Shown here one piece after another: positions 35,959 through 44,736 of a stretch of DNA of 51,447 nt. How positions within the stretch are numbered: the first letter of the stretch is position 1; every line of letters begins with the position of its first letter. This stretch comes from Erysipelotrichia bacterium (GTDB lineage Bacteria; Bacillota_I; Bacilli_A; Erysipelotrichales; Erysipelotrichaceae), in the NCBI GenBank assembly GCA_012799935.1, contig JAAZKG010000071.1, positions 1 through 51,447 on the forward strand. Direction: 5' to 3'. Below the pieces are notes generated by a model. It was not told where the DNA came from and ran no database searches. It worked only from the letters and a program-made list of their open reading frames with translations. Made by a program: the position numbers and the translations under genes.

Positions 35959-38508
35959 ATGGATAAAGAAAAAGATTTAATAGTTGAAAATGATGAAAAC
36001 AATACTTATGACAATATAGAATACATTAACATTTCTTCAGAAGTTAAAGGTTCGTTTTTAGATTATGCTATGAGTGTTATCGTAGCTAGAGCTTTGCCTG
36101 ATGCCAGAGATGGAATGAAGCCAGTACAAAGAAGAATTTTATATGGTATGCATGGTTTAGGAAACTATGCTAATTCATCATATAAAAAGAGTGCTCGTAT
36201 AGTTGGTGAAGTTATGGGTAAATATCACCCTCACGGCGACAGCTCAATATATGAGGCGATGGTTAGAATGGCTCAGCCGTTTTCGTATCGTTATCCTTTG
36301 GTAGATGGTCATGGCAACTTTGGTTCGGTCGATGGCGATAGTGCTGCAGCACAGCGTTATACTGAAGCAAGAATGTCTAAACTTTCAATGGAAATGTTAA
36401 GAGACATTCAAAAAGAAACTGTTGATTTTGCTGATAACTACGATGGAGAAGAAAAAGAACCAGTAGTTTTACCAGCTAAATTTCCAAATTTGCTTGTTAA
36501 TGGAACAACTGGCATTGCTGTTGGTATGGCTACAAATATGCCTCCACATAACCTAAACGAAACAATTGAGGCCTTAAAAGCTTTAATTGATAATCCAGAA
36601 ATGGAAGTAATTGATTTAATGAATAATTATTTGCCTGGACCTGATTTTCCAACAGGAGGAATTATTTTAGGAAGAAGTGGTATAAAAAAAGCTTATGAAA
36701 CAGGTAGAGGAACAATATATATTCGTTCTAAAGTTGAAATTATTGAAATGGAAAATGGAAAACACGAAATTGTAATTACTGAATTACCATATGGAGTTAA
36801 CAAATTAAATTTATATCGTAAGATTATTGATTTAGCTAAAGACAAAGAAATAGAAGGAATTACTAATACTGTTGATGAGTCAAATATGGATGGAATCAAG
36901 ATTATAATTGAATGTCGTAAAGATATTCAACCAGAAGTTTTATTAAATCAACTTTATCGAAAAACACAACTTCAAGTTTCGTATGGCATAAATATGTTAG
37001 CTTTAGTTGACAATTCTCCAAGAGTTTTACCCATTAAGGAAATATTTAAAGTATATTTAGATCATCAAATAGAGGTTATTACCAGAAAAACAATATTTGA
37101 CTTAAATAAGGCTTTAGATAGAGCCCATATTTTAGAAGGCCTTAGAATTGCGATTGACCACATTGATGAAATAGTTAATATAATTAAAACAAGTTCAAAT
37201 GATGATGAAGCTTTAAATAGATTGATGGAAAGATTTGGATTATCTGAAATTCAAGGTAAATCTATTTTAGATATGCAAATGAGAAGATTGACAGGTCTTC
37301 AAAGACAAAGAATTGAAGATGAGTACACTGATCTTCAAATTCAAATTGCCGACTTTAGAGACATTCTTGCTCGTGAAGAAAGAGTTTTAGATATCATTAA
37401 AACTGAGTTAGATGAAATTAAGGATAAATATGGCGATGATAGAAAAACTGAAATCAATGATTCAGAAGGCGATATTGATGATGAATCACTCATTCCAGTT
37501 GAAGAAGTGGTTATTTCTATCACTCACAATGATTATATTAAAAGAACCACAGTTGATACCTATAAAACTCAAAATAGGGGCGGAAAAGGTATCAGAGGAA
37601 TGGGGTTAAATAGTGATGACATCGTTGATGAAATGATAATAATGTCCACTCATGATGACTTATTGTTATTTACTAATTTTGGTAAAGTATATCGCATTAA
37701 AGGATATAATGTGCCTTCAGCAAGTAGAACCGCAAAAGGAATGCCAGTAGTAAACTTATTAAACTTAGATGAAAATGAAAAAGTAAAAGCATTAGTAAGT
37801 GTTACACCTGATGAAGATTTGAAAGATAAATATTTATGTTTTGTTACTAAAAACGGTCTAATAAAAAGAGTTGAACTTTCAGAGTTTATCTCAATTAGAC
37901 AGACAGGGAAGATTGCCATCTCATTAAGAGAAGAAGATCAGTTGTTTGGAGTTCAAATAACATCGGGTGAAGATGAAATAATTATTGCAGGCGATAACGG
38001 AAAAGCAATAAGATTTGATGAAAATGATGTAAGACCGATGGGAAGAAATGCTTCAGGTGTTAAAGGGTTTGATACCGATGGCGGAGAAGTAGTCGGAATA
38101 GCAACTAGTGCTTCAGGACAGTATATTTTATCTATTACCGAAAAAGGTTACGGCAAAAAAACATTAATAGATGAATATAGAAAGACAAAAAGAGGCGGAA
38201 AAGGAGTTGCGACAATTAACATCACTGAAAAAAACGGAAAATTAATGTGCTTGAAGGCAGTTAATGGCGATGAAGACGCCTTATTAATGAGTGATGATGG
38301 AACAATAATTAGAATTTCATTAGAAACTGTCGCTATATATGGCAGAAATACACAAGGTGTTAAACTAATCAATGTGGATGAATCTAAATTAGCTGCTGTA
38401 ACGATAGTTGAACATGAAGAAGATGAAGAATTAGAAGATTTAACATTAGAAAATAACGAAAATGAAAATGAAAATTTAGATAATGTTGAATCGGGAAATG
38501 AAATATAA
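35959..38508 (+). CDS. gyrA: DNA gyrase subunit A
   Basis: The 849-residue breakage-reunion subunit. The catalytic tyrosine is in [11 protein letters not shown] (near residue 130) and the quinolone-resistance region [17 protein letters not shown] is standard, with Ser and Glu at the usual positions. The C-terminal beta-pinwheel carries repeated blades and the GyrA-box-like [15 protein letters not shown], which marks it as gyrase and not topoisomerase IV. An acidic tail rich in Glu, Asn and Asp ends the protein. GGAGG precedes the ATG. A separate promoter and T-box follow for serS. Confidence 0.97.
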   Translation: MDKEKDLIVENDENNTYDNIEYINISSEVKGSFLDYAMSVIVARALPDARDGMKPVQRRILYGMHGLGNYANSSYKKSARIVGEVMGKYHPHGDSSIYEAMVRMAQPFSYRYPLVDGHGNFGSVDGDSAAAQRYTEARMSKLSMEMLRDIQKETVDFADNYDGEEKEPVVLPAKFPNLLVNGTTGIAVGMATNMPPHNLNETIEALKALIDNPEMEVIDLMNNYLPGPDFPTGGIILGRSGIKKAYETGRGTIYIRSKVEIIEMENGKHEIVITELPYGVNKLNLYRKIIDLAKDKEIEGITNTVDESNMDGIKIIIECRKDIQPEVLLNQLYRKTQLQVSYGINMLALVDNSPRVLPIKEIFKVYLDHQIEVITRKTIFDLNKALDRAHILEGLRIAIDHIDEIVNIIKTSSNDDEALNRLMERFGLSEIQGKSILDMQMRRLTGLQRQRIEDEYTDLQIQIADFRDILAREERVLDIIKTELDEIKDKYGDDRKTEINDSEGDIDDESLIPVEEVVISITHNDYIKRTTVDTYKTQNRGGKGIRGMGLNSDDIVDEMIIMSTHDDLLLFTNFGKVYRIKGYNVPSASRTAKGMPVVNLLNLDENEKVKALVSVTPDEDLKDKYLCFVTKNGLIKRVELSEFISIRQTGKIAISLREEDQLFGVQITSGEDEIIIAGDNGKAIRFDENDVRPMGRNASGVKGFDTDGGEVVGIATSASGQYILSITEKGYGKKTLIDEYRKTKRGGKGVATINITEKNGKLMCLKAVNGDEDALLMSDDGTIIRISLETVAIYGRNTQGVKLINVDESKLAAVTIVEHEEDEELEDLTLENNENENENLDNVESGNEI

Positions 38509-38517
38509 ACTAAAAAG

Positions 38518-38546
38518 TTGAATACAGAAAAATAATTTACTATAAT
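38518..38546 (+). promoter_or_regulatory. Promoter of the serS T-box leader
   Basis: TTGAAT (38518-38523) and TATAAT (38541-38546) are separated by exactly 17 bp, giving a strong sigma-A promoter. Transcription would start near 38553, at the beginning of the T-box leader. Confidence 0.85.
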
Positions 38547-38552
38547 ATCTGT

Positions 38553-38758
38553 AATAGTAATGAAGAGAATTAGTAACTGAGGTTAAGTTACAGAGAGATG
38601 TTGGTTGGTGTAAAACATTACGTAAACTCATTGAATCTATCTTGGAACTGGAAGTAAAACTTCCCGGGTAAAACCGTTATCTAATTAAGTGATTAGTTTT
38701 ATGCTAATTAAGAAGGGTGGCACCACGAGACATCGTCCCTTTGGACGATGTTTTTTAT
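38553..38758 (+). promoter_or_regulatory. T-box riboswitch, serine-specific
   Basis: The leader has the Stem I elements AATGAAGAGAATTAGTAAC and CAGAGAGATG...GGTTGGTG, then TTGAATCTATCTTGG where the specifier codon is TCT (38636-38638, Ser). The T-box core AGGGTGGCACCACG (38714-38727) includes TGGC, which pairs with the GCCA end expected of tRNA-Ser (discriminator G). A terminator hairpin CATCGTCC...GGACGATG (38731-38750) with TTTTTT follows. Uncharged tRNA-Ser would stabilise the antiterminator and turn on serS. Confidence 0.95.
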
Positions 38759-38777
38759 TTTTAGGAGGAGGAAAAGT

Positions 38778-40070
38778 ATGCTAGACATTAATTTTATTAG
38801 AAATAATCCTGAGTTAGTTAAGGAGAACATTAAAAGAAAATTTCAGGACGATAAATTACCTTTAGTTGATGTAATCATTGAACTAGATAAGGAATACAGA
38901 AATTATAAGGCGATGGACGATGAGTTAAGAAGCCAAAGAAATCAATTATCTAAACAAATTGGAGTTTTAATTAGCCAAGGGAAAAAAGAAAAAGCTAAAG
39001 AATTAAGAGAGAAAGTTTTAGAAATCGCTAGTCAACTTAAAGAAAACGAACATAAAGAGGAAACCCTTTATGAAAAGGTCAACAAAATTCAAATGATGAT
39101 TCCTAATATGGTTGCTGATGATGTTCCTTTAGGAAGAAGTGATGAAGAAAATGTTGAAATGGCAAGGTTTGGAGAAGCGAAGATTCCTGCTTATGAAATC
39201 CCTTATCATTCAGAAATCATGTCAAGTTTTGATGGATTAGACAAAGAAGCTGCTGGGAGAGTGTCAGGTTCTGGGTTTTATTACTTTATGGGGGATATAG
39301 CTAGACTACATTCGGCAGTGTTGGCATATGCTAGAGATTTTATGATAGATAAAGGGTTTGTTTATTGCATTCCTCCATTTATGATTAGAAGTAGTGCAGT
39401 AGATGGGGTCATGTCTTTTGCTGAAAAAGAAGGAATGATGTATAAAATTGAAGGCGAAGATTTATACTTAATTGGCACATCAGAACATTCTATGATTGCA
39501 AAATTTAAAGATCAAATACTTAAAGAAGAACAACTTCCTATTACTATGACTTCTTATTCTCCTTGTTTTAGAAAAGAGGTAGGTGCTCATGGCATTGAGG
39601 AAAGAGGAGTCTATAGAGTTCATCAGTTTGAAAAACAAGAAATGATTGTGTTGTGTAAACCCGAAGATAGTGATGTATGGTATGAAAAAATGTGGAAGTA
39701 TTCTGTTGAGTTATTACAAACACTAGATATACCTGCAAGACAACTAGTTTGTTGCACAGGTGATTTAGCAGATTTAAAATATAGAAGTTGCGATATTGAA
39801 GCTTGGTCTCCAAGACAAGAAAAGTTCTTTGAAGTTTGTTCTTGTTCTAATTTAACAGATGCACAAGCTAGAAGATTAGGAATTAGAGTACAGGGCAAAG
39901 ACGACAAATATTTTGCTCACACCTTGAACAATACCGTGGTTGCTACTCCAAGAATGTTAATTGCATTTTTAGAAAACAATTTAAACGAAGATGGATCAAT
40001 AACTGTTCCAAAAGCATTACAACCATATATGGGCGGAAAAGAATTAATTGTTCCAAATATATGTAATTGA
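38778..40070 (+). CDS. serS: Seryl-tRNA synthetase
   Basis: A 430-residue class II synthetase. The N-terminal helical hairpin (residues about 30-105, rich in Lys/Glu) binds the long variable arm of tRNA-Ser. Motif 2 is visible in SPCFRKEVGAHGIEERGVYRVHQFEKQEM and motif 3 in NTVVATPRMLIAFLENN. The start is ATG 38778 because GGAGGAGG lies seven bases upstream; the frame extends ten codons further but into the T-box terminator. A serine T-box controls it. The stop is TGA, showing that TGA is not read as Trp. Confidence 0.97.
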   Translation: MLDINFIRNNPELVKENIKRKFQDDKLPLVDVIIELDKEYRNYKAMDDELRSQRNQLSKQIGVLISQGKKEKAKELREKVLEIASQLKENEHKEETLYEKVNKIQMMIPNMVADDVPLGRSDEENVEMARFGEAKIPAYEIPYHSEIMSSFDGLDKEAAGRVSGSGFYYFMGDIARLHSAVLAYARDFMIDKGFVYCIPPFMIRSSAVDGVMSFAEKEGMMYKIEGEDLYLIGTSEHSMIAKFKDQILKEEQLPITMTSYSPCFRKEVGAHGIEERGVYRVHQFEKQEMIVLCKPEDSDVWYEKMWKYSVELLQTLDIPARQLVCCTGDLADLKYRSCDIEAWSPRQEKFFEVCSCSNLTDAQARRLGIRVQGKDDKYFAHTLNNTVVATPRMLIAFLENNLNEDGSITVPKALQPYMGGKELIVPNICN

Positions 40071-40075
40071 AATCG

Positions 40076-40098
40076 AAACAACCTGAAAGGGTTGTTTT
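40076..40098 (+). terminator. Rho-independent terminator after serS
   Basis: AAACAACC (40076-40083), loop TGAAA and GGTTGTTT (40090-40097) with additional T residues. It begins within six bases of the serS stop and is followed by a parS site three bases later. Confidence 0.85.
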
Positions 40099-40100
40099 TA

Positions 40101-40116
40101 TGTTTCACGTGAAACA
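40101..40116. promoter_or_regulatory. parS site (ParB/Spo0J binding)
   Basis: TGTTTCACGTGAAACA is a perfect 16-bp palindrome identical to the consensus parS bound by ParB/Spo0J. It lies about 10.2 kb from oriC, on the right arm. parA and parB themselves are not in this window. Confidence 0.93.
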
Positions 40117-40154
40117 TAAACAAAAAAATAAAAACGCGAATGAAATTAAAAATG

Positions 40155-40250
40155 TTGAAAAACAAAGAAAATTTAGTATAATATAGACAATAAAACATTT
40201 CGGACTATAATTTGGTCAAAAATAAAAAATAGCAAAGCAAGTTATGCGCG
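40155..40250 (+). ncRNA. Decayed second copy of the SRP RNA locus (promoter plus RNA-like sequence)
   Basis: TTGAAA (40155-40160), 16 bp and TATAAT (40177-40182) reproduce the ffs promoter at 42496-42523, including the shared ATTTAGTATAAT and a similar A-rich spacer. About 30 bases later the sequence reads CGGACTATAATTTGGTCA where ffs has CAGACTTTAATTTGGTCA. Then it diverges: the SRP core GGTCAGG...GGAA...GCAGCC is replaced by an A-rich stretch and a GCAAAGC remnant. It may still be transcribed, but it cannot form the FfH-binding loop. The rest of 40117-40401 is AT-rich and without a gene. Confidence 0.55.
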
Positions 40251-40401
40251 CTCAATTGTTTTGATTTTGTAATGAAAACAATCGAATTTGAAAATTATGT
40301 AATCATAAAAAAAGACAATTTGCTTGAAAAAAGAGAAAACCAGTTGATTTTATCAGTAAAAGCTTAGGCTTTATAAATATAAAAAAGATAAGGAGGAAAA
40401 A

Positions 40402-40889
40402 ATGAAAAAATATTTAGAGTATTATTAATTGTGATGTTATTAATAACAACAGGATGTAACAAAGAAGGTAACGGAGGGGGAAAACCGGCATTAAAGACCA
40501 CTGAAATTGGTGATGGTTTAATTAACTCATATCGTTCAACGGGGAAATATTCAAAAGTTGAAAGAGATTACTTACCAAAAGAAATTGCTGATATTGGGTT
40601 AGACTATATTGTATATGAACAAGAAAGCGATTTTGGAACTATCAAAGGTTTCACAGTAGTCATTAATGACAAAGATAAAGATGCAATATTAACTTATATG
40701 GACAACTTAGCTAATTCAACTTATGAAAACTTAGTAAAAGAAGACGCTGGAATGATTGTTATATACTACAATAATGAAATACCTATTGCAATTTCTGTTG
40801 TTATAATGGATTTTTCTGATGAATTTTGCGCAATTATGTATGAATCTATGCCTGCTACTGTAGATGATTTTTATGATTGGAGGTATTAG
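40402..40889 (+). pseudogene. Lipoprotein gene with a one-base frameshift in its poly-A start
   Basis: AAGGAGG at 40390-40396 is followed by ATG 40402 and six A residues; in that frame translation stops after eight codons. With a seventh A the sequence reads MKKIFRVLLIVMLLITTGCN, a perfect lipoprotein signal peptide, and stays open to 40889. Downstream, 145 or so residues are intact (YRSTGKYSKVERDYLPKEIA, DFGTIKGFTVVINDKDKD, IPIAISVVIMDFSDEF), with no premature stop. The intact rest argues for phase variation, slippage or a sequencing error over old decay. A start at GTG 40431 is possible but has no ribosome site and would lose the signal. The protein family is not recognised. Confidence 0.75.
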
Positions 40890-40932
40890 AAAGTAAGTTC
40901 TCAATCATTTCGATTTAAAAAGAGGATTTATG

Positions 40933-40959
40933 AAAACCGCCTTTAAATAGGTGGTTTTT
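40933..40959 (+). terminator. Rho-independent terminator after the lipoprotein gene
   Basis: AAAACCGCCT (40933-40942) and AGGTGGTTTT (40949-40958) form a ten-base stem, one G-T pair included, with a six-base loop and T-rich end. Confidence 0.8.
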
Positions 40960-41051
40960 ATATGACAAACAAAGGATAAAAGAAAAACCACTCGATTTAT
41001 AACTATTTCAAATGCATGTCAAAAATTCAAAGACGCTCAAGAAATGAAGAA

Positions 41052-41067
41052 TGTTTCACGTGAAACA
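41052..41067. promoter_or_regulatory. Second parS site, overlapping a promoter
   Basis: TGTTTCACGTGAAACA again, identical to the site at 40101 and 951 bp from it. A TATAAT box (41077-41082) lies ten bases downstream, and the matching -35 position (41054-41059, TTTCAC) falls inside parS, so ParB binding would be expected to compete with transcription of the carboxypeptidase gene. Confidence 0.92.
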
Positions 41068-41100
41068 TTTTAATGATATAATTATCAGAGAGGGAATAAA

Positions 41101-42492
41101 ATGGTTAAAAAAACATTTAAATACACATTATTGGTAATTTGTGTAGTAATTACGGTTTTCTTTAGTTACAACAAAATAAAAGAGAAAAACGAGTTGAAAC
41201 ATTTTATCAGCGAAATAAGTCTATTAGAAGGATATAGCGAAGAAAAAAATGAAGACTATTTTAATTATTATAAAATACATTCTTCTTATGAAATGGATAG
41301 AATTGTAGTTGAGGTTAACGAAAACAACGAAAAAGTATTTTATTATGATAGTTTTATTGATTTGATTAAACAGCCAAATCGAATTGAGTGTATAAAGTAC
41401 TTTTTTAAGAATAAAGGAGTTTCAATTAACGATGTAATAGTTTTAAGTAAAAAACAATTGTTGGATATGACATATGATGATATATTAGCTGAATACCTTC
41501 ATTTAGATATGGGTGGGCCAACAATTAGAGAATGTGTTGATTATTCCAAAAAGAATGCTAAAGCAAAAATAGAAGATGTAATAGTTTTAAGCAAAAAACA
41601 ATTGTTGGACATGATATATGATGATGTTTTGGTTGAATATCTTCATTTAGAGATAGACGGACCAACAATTAGGAAATGTGTTGATTATTCCAAAAAATAT
41701 AATGAAATAGAAACAAATGATGTAATTTATATAATAAATACAGGTTTAGAAGATGTAGAACCTTCGAAACAGTTTTTAGATTTGATAAATACTGATTTCT
41801 TTATGCCTACTAGATTAGAGAGGTACTTGAAACTATATGAAAAAAACAACAACTATACTTCAAGACAAATTGTAGAGATTGTTAATTGTGATGCTGATCA
41901 AGAGTTTTATACAAATGTCGGGCTTTCAGATTTATCTAAAGGATTTTTAGTAATTAATAACAAATTTAATTATTTGTCAAGCGATTATGTGCCAGCAAAT
42001 TTAGTGGTTGTTGATAAAAAATATAGCAGTTATGGTGCTAGGATGGAAAAAAACGCATATGATGCTTTTGTAGAAATGTGTGAAGCAGCAAGAGAAAATC
42101 TGTTAGAGATTAAAGTAATAGGAGATAATGGCTATAGAAGTTATAGTTATCAAAAGGAAGTTTATCGCTATTATAAAGGGCTTTATGGTAAAGCGGTAGA
42201 TACTCGTGTCGCTAGACCAGGCTATAGTGAACACCAGACAGGATTATCTGTAGATATTAGAGTTTCTCCTTTAAAAGGTAATAATACATATACTAAAATG
42301 TATGATTGGACAAAAGAACATTGTTGGGAATATGGTTTTATTTGTAGGTATCAAGCAGGGAAAGAACATTTGACTGGATTTTATAAGGAAGATTGGCATT
42401 ATAGATATGTTGGAAAAGAGGTTGCTTTATTCATTAAAGAGCATGATATAACCTTTGATGAATATTACACATATTTTGTTAAAGGATATTAA
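41101..42492 (+). CDS. D-alanyl-D-alanine carboxypeptidase (VanY/DacB, M15B) with repeat-containing stalk
   Basis: A 463-residue membrane-anchored peptidase. An N-terminal signal anchor (TFKYTLLVICVVITVFF) is followed by a stalk of repeats (residues about 105-235) and a C-terminal M15 zinc domain (about 270-463). Metal and catalytic residues are visible in GYRSYSYQKEVY, RPGYSEHQTGLSVDI (His, Asp) and YKEDWHYRYVG (Glu/Asp-x-H). The enzyme would remove the terminal D-Ala from murein pentapeptides. GAGAGGG precedes the ATG. Two stalk units are near-identical tandem copies. A parS site sits in its promoter. Confidence 0.9.
   Translation: MVKKTFKYTLLVICVVITVFFSYNKIKEKNELKHFISEISLLEGYSEEKNEDYFNYYKIHSSYEMDRIVVEVNENNEKVFYYDSFIDLIKQPNRIECIKYFFKNKGVSINDVIVLSKKQLLDMTYDDILAEYLHLDMGGPTIRECVDYSKKNAKAKIEDVIVLSKKQLLDMIYDDVLVEYLHLEIDGPTIRKCVDYSKKYNEIETNDVIYIINTGLEDVEPSKQFLDLINTDFFMPTRLERYLKLYEKNNNYTSRQIVEIVNCDADQEFYTNVGLSDLSKGFLVINNKFNYLSSDYVPANLVVVDKKYSSYGARMEKNAYDAFVEMCEAARENLLEIKVIGDNGYRSYSYQKEVYRYYKGLYGKAVDTRVARPGYSEHQTGLSVDIRVSPLKGNNTYTKMYDWTKEHCWEYGFICRYQAGKEHLTGFYKEDWHYRYVGKEVALFIKEHDITFDEYYTYFVKGY
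41431..41718 (+). repeat. Tandem duplication, two 144-bp units, within the carboxypeptidase gene
   Basis: Units 41431-41574 and 41575-41718 each encode 48 residues beginning DVIVLSKKQLLDM and containing GPTIR(E/K)CVDYSKK. The DNA is highly similar for the first 120 bp or so of each, and diverges at the end (NAKAKIE against YNEIETN). A third, weaker relative starts at DVIYIINTGLED. In-frame recombination between the copies would shorten or lengthen the stalk. Confidence 0.85.
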
Positions 42493-42495
42493 ACG

Positions 42496-42523
42496 TTGAA
42501 AAAAAGAATTAATTTAGTATAAT
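42496..42523 (+). promoter_or_regulatory. ffs promoter
   Basis: TTGAAA (42496-42501) and TATAAT (42518-42523) with a 16-bp spacer. It starts four bases after the carboxypeptidase stop and is the parent of the similar sequence at 40155-40182. Confidence 0.8.
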
Positions 42524-42529
42524 GTAAGT

Positions 42530-42602
42530 GGTACAACACATCAGACTTTAATTTGGTCAGGTCAGGAATGAAGCAGCCACGTAAGCGAGATGTGTGTGTA
42601 CC
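42530..42602 (+). ncRNA. ffs: Signal recognition particle RNA, short 4.5S type
   Basis: The ends GGTACAACACATC (42530-42542) and GATGTGTGTGTACC (42589-42602) pair. Between them stands GGTCAGGTCAGGAATGAAGCAGCC (the Ffh-binding helix 8), with a GGAA tetraloop closed by an A-T pair where most bacteria have C-G. The length of about 73 bases lacks the Alu domain found in Bacillus and Clostridium, as in Mollicutes and Erysipelotrichia. Its position before tadA and dnaX is typical of Bacillota. Confidence 0.95.
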
Positions 42603-42626
42603 TTTTCGTTTATAGGAGAGCACAAA

Positions 42627-43091
42627 ATGAAAAAGAAATACTATATGGAGGAAGCTTTAAAAGAGGCTAGAAAAGCATTAGAAAAAAATGAAGTTCCAAT
42701 TGGAGCTGTTATCGTTTGTAACGGTGAAATAATTGGCAAAGGGCATAATAGTAGAGAAAATGAAAATTCTGTGGTAGGCCATGCAGAAATTAAAGCGATT
42801 GAACAAGCATGTAAAAATCTTGGTAGTTGGAAACTAGATGGATGCTCTATTTTCGTTACGATAGAGCCCTGTCCGATGTGTGCAGGAGCAATTATGCAGT
42901 CAAGAATAACAAATGTTTATTATGGTGCAGGTGATGAAAAATCTGGTGCTTTTGGATCGGTATTTGATTTAACTACAATTCAAGGGTTTGCTCATTATCC
43001 TCATGTTAGAAAACAAATCATGGAAAAAGAATGTTCAGAATTAATGCACTCATTTTTTAAAAACATCAGAGCTAAGCAACAAAAAAACTAG
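42627..43091 (+). CDS. tadA: tRNA-specific adenosine deaminase
   Basis: A 154-residue zinc deaminase that converts wobble A34 to inosine in tRNA-Arg(ACG). The zinc/catalytic motifs are VVGHAEIKAI (HAE) and EPCPMCAGAIMQSRI (PCxxC). The start is ATG 42627, seven bases after AGGAGAG; a longer frame from 42594 would begin inside ffs. The end is a short basic tail. Gene order ffs-tadA-dnaX-recR is a usual Bacillota arrangement. Confidence 0.95.
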   Translation: MKKKYYMEEALKEARKALEKNEVPIGAVIVCNGEIIGKGHNSRENENSVVGHAEIKAIEQACKNLGSWKLDGCSIFVTIEPCPMCAGAIMQSRITNVYYGAGDEKSGAFGSVFDLTTIQGFAHYPHVRKQIMEKECSELMHSFFKNIRAKQQKN

Positions 43092-43128
43092 TTATTATAG
43101 TATAATATAGGTACAAAAGAGGTAGGTT

Positions 43129-44733
43129 ATGGCATATTTAGCATTATATCGTAAATACAGACCGAAAAATTTTGATGAGGTGTTTGGTCAACAGCATATC
43201 GTAGAAACATTGAAAAATGCAATTAAACATAATAAATTAGCACATGCGTATCTTTTTTGTGGCCCAAGAGGAACGGGAAAAACAACGGTAGCAAAAATTT
43301 TAGCAAAAATGGTTAACTGTGAATCAGAAAACGAAAGACCGTGTTGTATTTGTGCAAGTTGTATTGATATACAAGAGTCAGCGCATCCAGATGTTGTAGA
43401 AATGGATGCTGCTTCAAATAATGGCGTTGATGAAGCTAGAGAGCTTGTAGAGAAAGTTAAGTATGCTCCAATGAGTGGAAAATACAAAGTCTATATTATA
43501 GATGAGGTGCATATGATGACAACAGGTGCATTTAATGCATTGCTAAAAACAATTGAAGAACCACCTTCTTTTTGCATATTTGTGCTTGCAACAACAGAAC
43601 CTCATAAAATTCCATCAACAATCATTTCACGATGCCAACGTTTTGATTTTAAAAAACTTAGTAAAAAGGTAATTCAAATTAATTTGGCACAGATTTGTGA
43701 AAAAGAAAAGATTAATTGTTCAAAAGAAGCTATATCTCTAATTGCTGATTTAGCAGATGGAGGAATGAGAGATTCTTTGAGTATCTTAGATCAGTGTATT
43801 GCATATGCTCAAGATGACATAAATTTACAAGACGTCAGTGATGTTTACGGAGTAGCAACTACAGCTGATAAAATTGAATTATACCAATTGATATACGAGA
43901 AAGAAGTAAAGAAACTAATAGAAAAATTATCGGAAATAGAAACAAATGGCATTGATATAAGAAGATTAACTACTGATTTAATAGATATTGCTAAAGAGAC
44001 AGTTGTTTATATCTATAGTAAGAATATGGATACTTTGAGTGTGCTAAATGAAGAAAATGTCCAAAAAATGGCATCTATGTTTGATTCAAATACTTTATTA
44101 ACATATGTTGATTACTTGATAGACACATTATCAAAATATCGAGATGCTACAAGCACATTAACTTATTTAGAGATTTGTCTTTTGAAAATGGTTGAATTTA
44201 ATGAGAAAGCATTAATCGTTGTTGAAAAAGAAATAGTAACAAAAGAAGAAAATAAACCGGTTGTAATTGAAAAAAAATCTTATAGTGATGAAGAGTATTA
44301 TCAAATGCTTTTAAAAGCAACTAAAAAAGTCAAAGAGGTGGATGCTAAAATAATAAATGGCATTTTTGCTGACAATTTCTTTGGGAAAGAAAAACAGTTG
44401 ATAAATTTAATAAAAGAAGCGGAAATTATGGCTTCAAGCAAAACTAATATTATTTTGACAGTTGATAATAGAGCAGATGCGAATTTTATCAACAATAAAG
44501 AAAATAATATAATAGTAGAAAATATGATGGAAAAATATCTTCCAAATAGAAAAGACATAGTTTGTATAACTAGAGAAGAAAGAGATTTCTTGATTACGTA
44601 TTTTAAAAATGAGAGAAGCAAGGTTCAAAAACCAAAAAAAGCAACTCCAAAAAAGAAAGAGGAAACCATTACCCCCGAAGAAAGATTAACTTCTTTATTT
44701 GGAAAAGATGGATTTGATATTGTTGGAGAATAA
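43129..44733 (+). CDS. dnaX: DNA polymerase III subunits gamma/tau
   Basis: A 534-residue AAA+ clamp loader. The Walker A motif is FCGPRGTGKTTVAKILAK (residues 44-61), the zinc-binding cysteines are in CESENERPCCICASC, Walker B is YIIDEVHMM and the arginine finger region is IPSTIISRCQRF. Domain III and a Lys/Glu-rich tail follow. The ribosome site AGAGG precedes the ATG. It is followed by recR after only three bases, where most Bacillota have ybaB in between. Confidence 0.96.
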   Translation: MAYLALYRKYRPKNFDEVFGQQHIVETLKNAIKHNKLAHAYLFCGPRGTGKTTVAKILAKMVNCESENERPCCICASCIDIQESAHPDVVEMDAASNNGVDEARELVEKVKYAPMSGKYKVYIIDEVHMMTTGAFNALLKTIEEPPSFCIFVLATTEPHKIPSTIISRCQRFDFKKLSKKVIQINLAQICEKEKINCSKEAISLIADLADGGMRDSLSILDQCIAYAQDDINLQDVSDVYGVATTADKIELYQLIYEKEVKKLIEKLSEIETNGIDIRRLTTDLIDIAKETVVYIYSKNMDTLSVLNEENVQKMASMFDSNTLLTYVDYLIDTLSKYRDATSTLTYLEICLLKMVEFNEKALIVVEKEIVTKEENKPVVIEKKSYSDEEYYQMLLKATKKVKEVDAKIINGIFADNFFGKEKQLINLIKEAEIMASSKTNIILTVDNRADANFINNKENNIIVENMMEKYLPNRKDIVCITREERDFLITYFKNERSKVQKPKKATPKKKEETITPEERLTSLFGKDGFDIVGE

Positions 44734-44736
44734 TGT

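Noticed and set aside
40431-40889. GTG/ATG start for the lipoprotein frame at 40431
   Set aside because: There is no ribosome site and the signal peptide would be truncated. The AAGGAGG plus ATG at 40402 with one missing A explains the sequence better.
42594-42626. TadA starting at 42594
   Set aside because: The extra codons fall in the 3' arm of the SRP RNA; ATG 42627 has its own ribosome site.
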